Below, piece by piece: positions 63,395 through 64,000 of a stretch of 64,000 nt of DNA (its first letter is position 1; each line of letters starts with the position of its first letter). Under the pieces are notes generated by a model. That model was not told the DNA's origin. It did no database searches and saw only the letters and a list, made by a program, of their open reading frames with translations. The stretch spans positions 1 to 64,000 of the forward strand of contig NZ_JACVAC010000009.1 of NCBI RefSeq assembly GCF_014851685.1, in the 5' to 3' direction. Origin of the DNA: Pseudomonas sp. PDM05. Its GTDB lineage: Bacteria; Pseudomonadota; Gammaproteobacteria; Pseudomonadales; Pseudomonadaceae. Both the position numbers and the translations under genes were made by a program.

Positions 63395-63398
63395 AAAA

Positions 63399-63520
63399 TG
63401 TGAGAGCGGGCTTGTGTGGGAGCTGGCTTGCCTGCGATAGCGGTGGGTCAGCCAGCACTTTCATCAACTGACACGCCGCCTTCGCGGGCAAGCCCGCTCC
63501 CACACAAGCCCGCTGCCACA
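63399..63520. repeat. Nested REPIN (a REPIN inserted within another REP palindrome)
   Basis: The outer arms TGTGAGAGCGGGCTTG (63399-63414) and CAAGCCCGCTGCCACA (63505-63520) are inverted copies with two mismatches. Between them is a complete second REPIN (63415-63504) with its own TGTGGGAG and CTCCCACA ends. It lies between mtlD and mtlY. Confidence 0.85.
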
Positions 63521-63542
63521 TTTTGATCGGGTTAACACTCCA

Positions 63543-63550
63543 AACAATAA
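63543..63550 (+). promoter_or_regulatory. Candidate Hfq/Crc target (AACAATAA) before mtlY
   Basis: AACAATAA, identical to the octamer before mtlR and mtlE, ends 19 bases before the mtlY ATG. Confidence 0.45.
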
Positions 63551-63569
63551 AACTGCTGAGCAAATCATC

Positions 63570-64000
63570 ATGACCCAGCAAAACCTGTTCCTCGGCATCG
63601 ACTGCGGCACCCAAGGCACCAAGGCCATCGTCCTCGACGCCACCAGCGGCAAAGTGCTGGGCCTTGGCGCGGCGGCCCACACCCTGATCAGCGGCGCCAA
63701 TGGTCGCCGTGAACAGCACACCCAGGAGTGGCTCGACGCCTTTACCGAGGCCACCCACCGTGCCTTGCAACAGGCCGGCGTGGACGGCCAGGCCATCCTC
63801 GGCATCGGCGTTTCCGGGCAACAGCACGGCCTGGTGTTGCTCGATGAGCAGGGCCAGGTCCTGCGCCCGGCCAAGCTGTGGTGCGACACCGAAACCAGCG
63901 CGCAAAACGACCGCCTGTTGCAGCACCTGGGCGGCGAAAGCGGCTCGCTGGAACGGCTCGGCGTGGCGATCGCGCCGGGCTACACCGTGTCCAAACTGCT
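63570..64000 (+). CDS. mtlY: Xylulokinase, N-terminal fragment
   Basis: The frame runs off the window end, giving 143 residues of an FGGY-family carbohydrate kinase. LFLGIDCGTQGTKAIVLD is the phosphate-1 ATP-binding motif, followed by REQHTQEWLDAF and GIGVSGQQHGLVLLD with the sugar-contacting QQHG segment. Its place after mtlD identifies it as MtlY, which phosphorylates the xylulose formed from arabitol. The start ATG 63570 has only a weak ribosome site. A fructokinase gene (mtlZ) would be expected next, outside the window. Confidence 0.9.
   Translation, partial: MTQQNLFLGIDCGTQGTKAIVLDATSGKVLGLGAAAHTLISGANGRREQHTQEWLDAFTEATHRALQQAGVDGQAILGIGVSGQQHGLVLLDEQGQVLRPAKLWCDTETSAQNDRLLQHLGGESGSLERLGVAIAPGYTVSKL

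Overview
The window is chromosome from a member of the Pseudomonas fluorescens complex. The evidence is a G+C-rich backbone of typical pseudomonad genes, many copies of the Pseudomonas REP/REPIN palindrome (core TGTGGGAGCGGGCTTG), a complete MuxABC-OpmB efflux operon, a GlgE/TreS trehalose-glucan operon and the fluorescent-pseudomonad mannitol locus. No rRNA, tRNA, phage, insertion sequence or CRISPR array was seen.

Layout. 1-12 kb: the 3' end of nrdB, a DUF1289 protein, a solitary AceE-type E1, a methyltransferase, phosphatidylcholine synthase, a TSUP transporter, nudC coupled to a dienoyl-CoA isomerase, a UPF0149 protein, a stand-alone aroA and a quinone-reductase/TetR pair. 12-19 kb: GNAT, LysR/MFS pair, then a GntR - lhgO - MHS-transporter cassette for L-2-hydroxyglutarate with matching GntR sites at two promoters, and a CAP protein. 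19-31 kb: a soluble hybrid histidine kinase, a diguanylate cyclase and the glgE-treS/maltokinase-glgB operon. 31-38 kb: MgtC-like protein, small proteins, ccoG, a MocR-type regulator, a small gene behind a perfect hrp box, an SDR and an MHYT-GGDEF-EAL protein. 38-48 kb: muxABC-opmB and tpx. 48-64 kb: a glycosyltransferase, mtlR, a 2131-residue putative type III effector, and the mannitol operon mtlEFGKDY (mtlY is cut by the window end).

Main discovery. Two unlinked genes sit directly behind perfect HrpL promoter motifs (GGAACC-N15/16-CCACNNA): a small 89-residue protein (motif 35042-35069) and the 2131-residue protein (motif 50835-50863). The large protein has a type III-like N-terminus, three degenerate internal repeats of about 110 residues and a C-terminal Cys-His-Asp arrangement. 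It lies between the mannitol activator gene mtlR and the operon MtlR controls, is visibly lower in G+C than its flanks, and has its own promoter and terminator. It looks like an acquired single-gene effector cassette.

How the genes work together. The mtl genes form a full mannitol uptake (MtlEFGK) and oxidation (MtlD) pathway. AAnAAnAA-type motifs (AACAATAA or AATAACAA) precede mtlR, mtlE, mtlK and mtlY, suggesting Hfq/Crc catabolite control at several points. A REPIN separates mtlE from mtlF. GlgE, TreS-maltokinase and GlgB form a trehalose / maltose-1-phosphate / alpha-glucan cycle with an AlgU-like promoter candidate, pointing to osmotic or desiccation stress.
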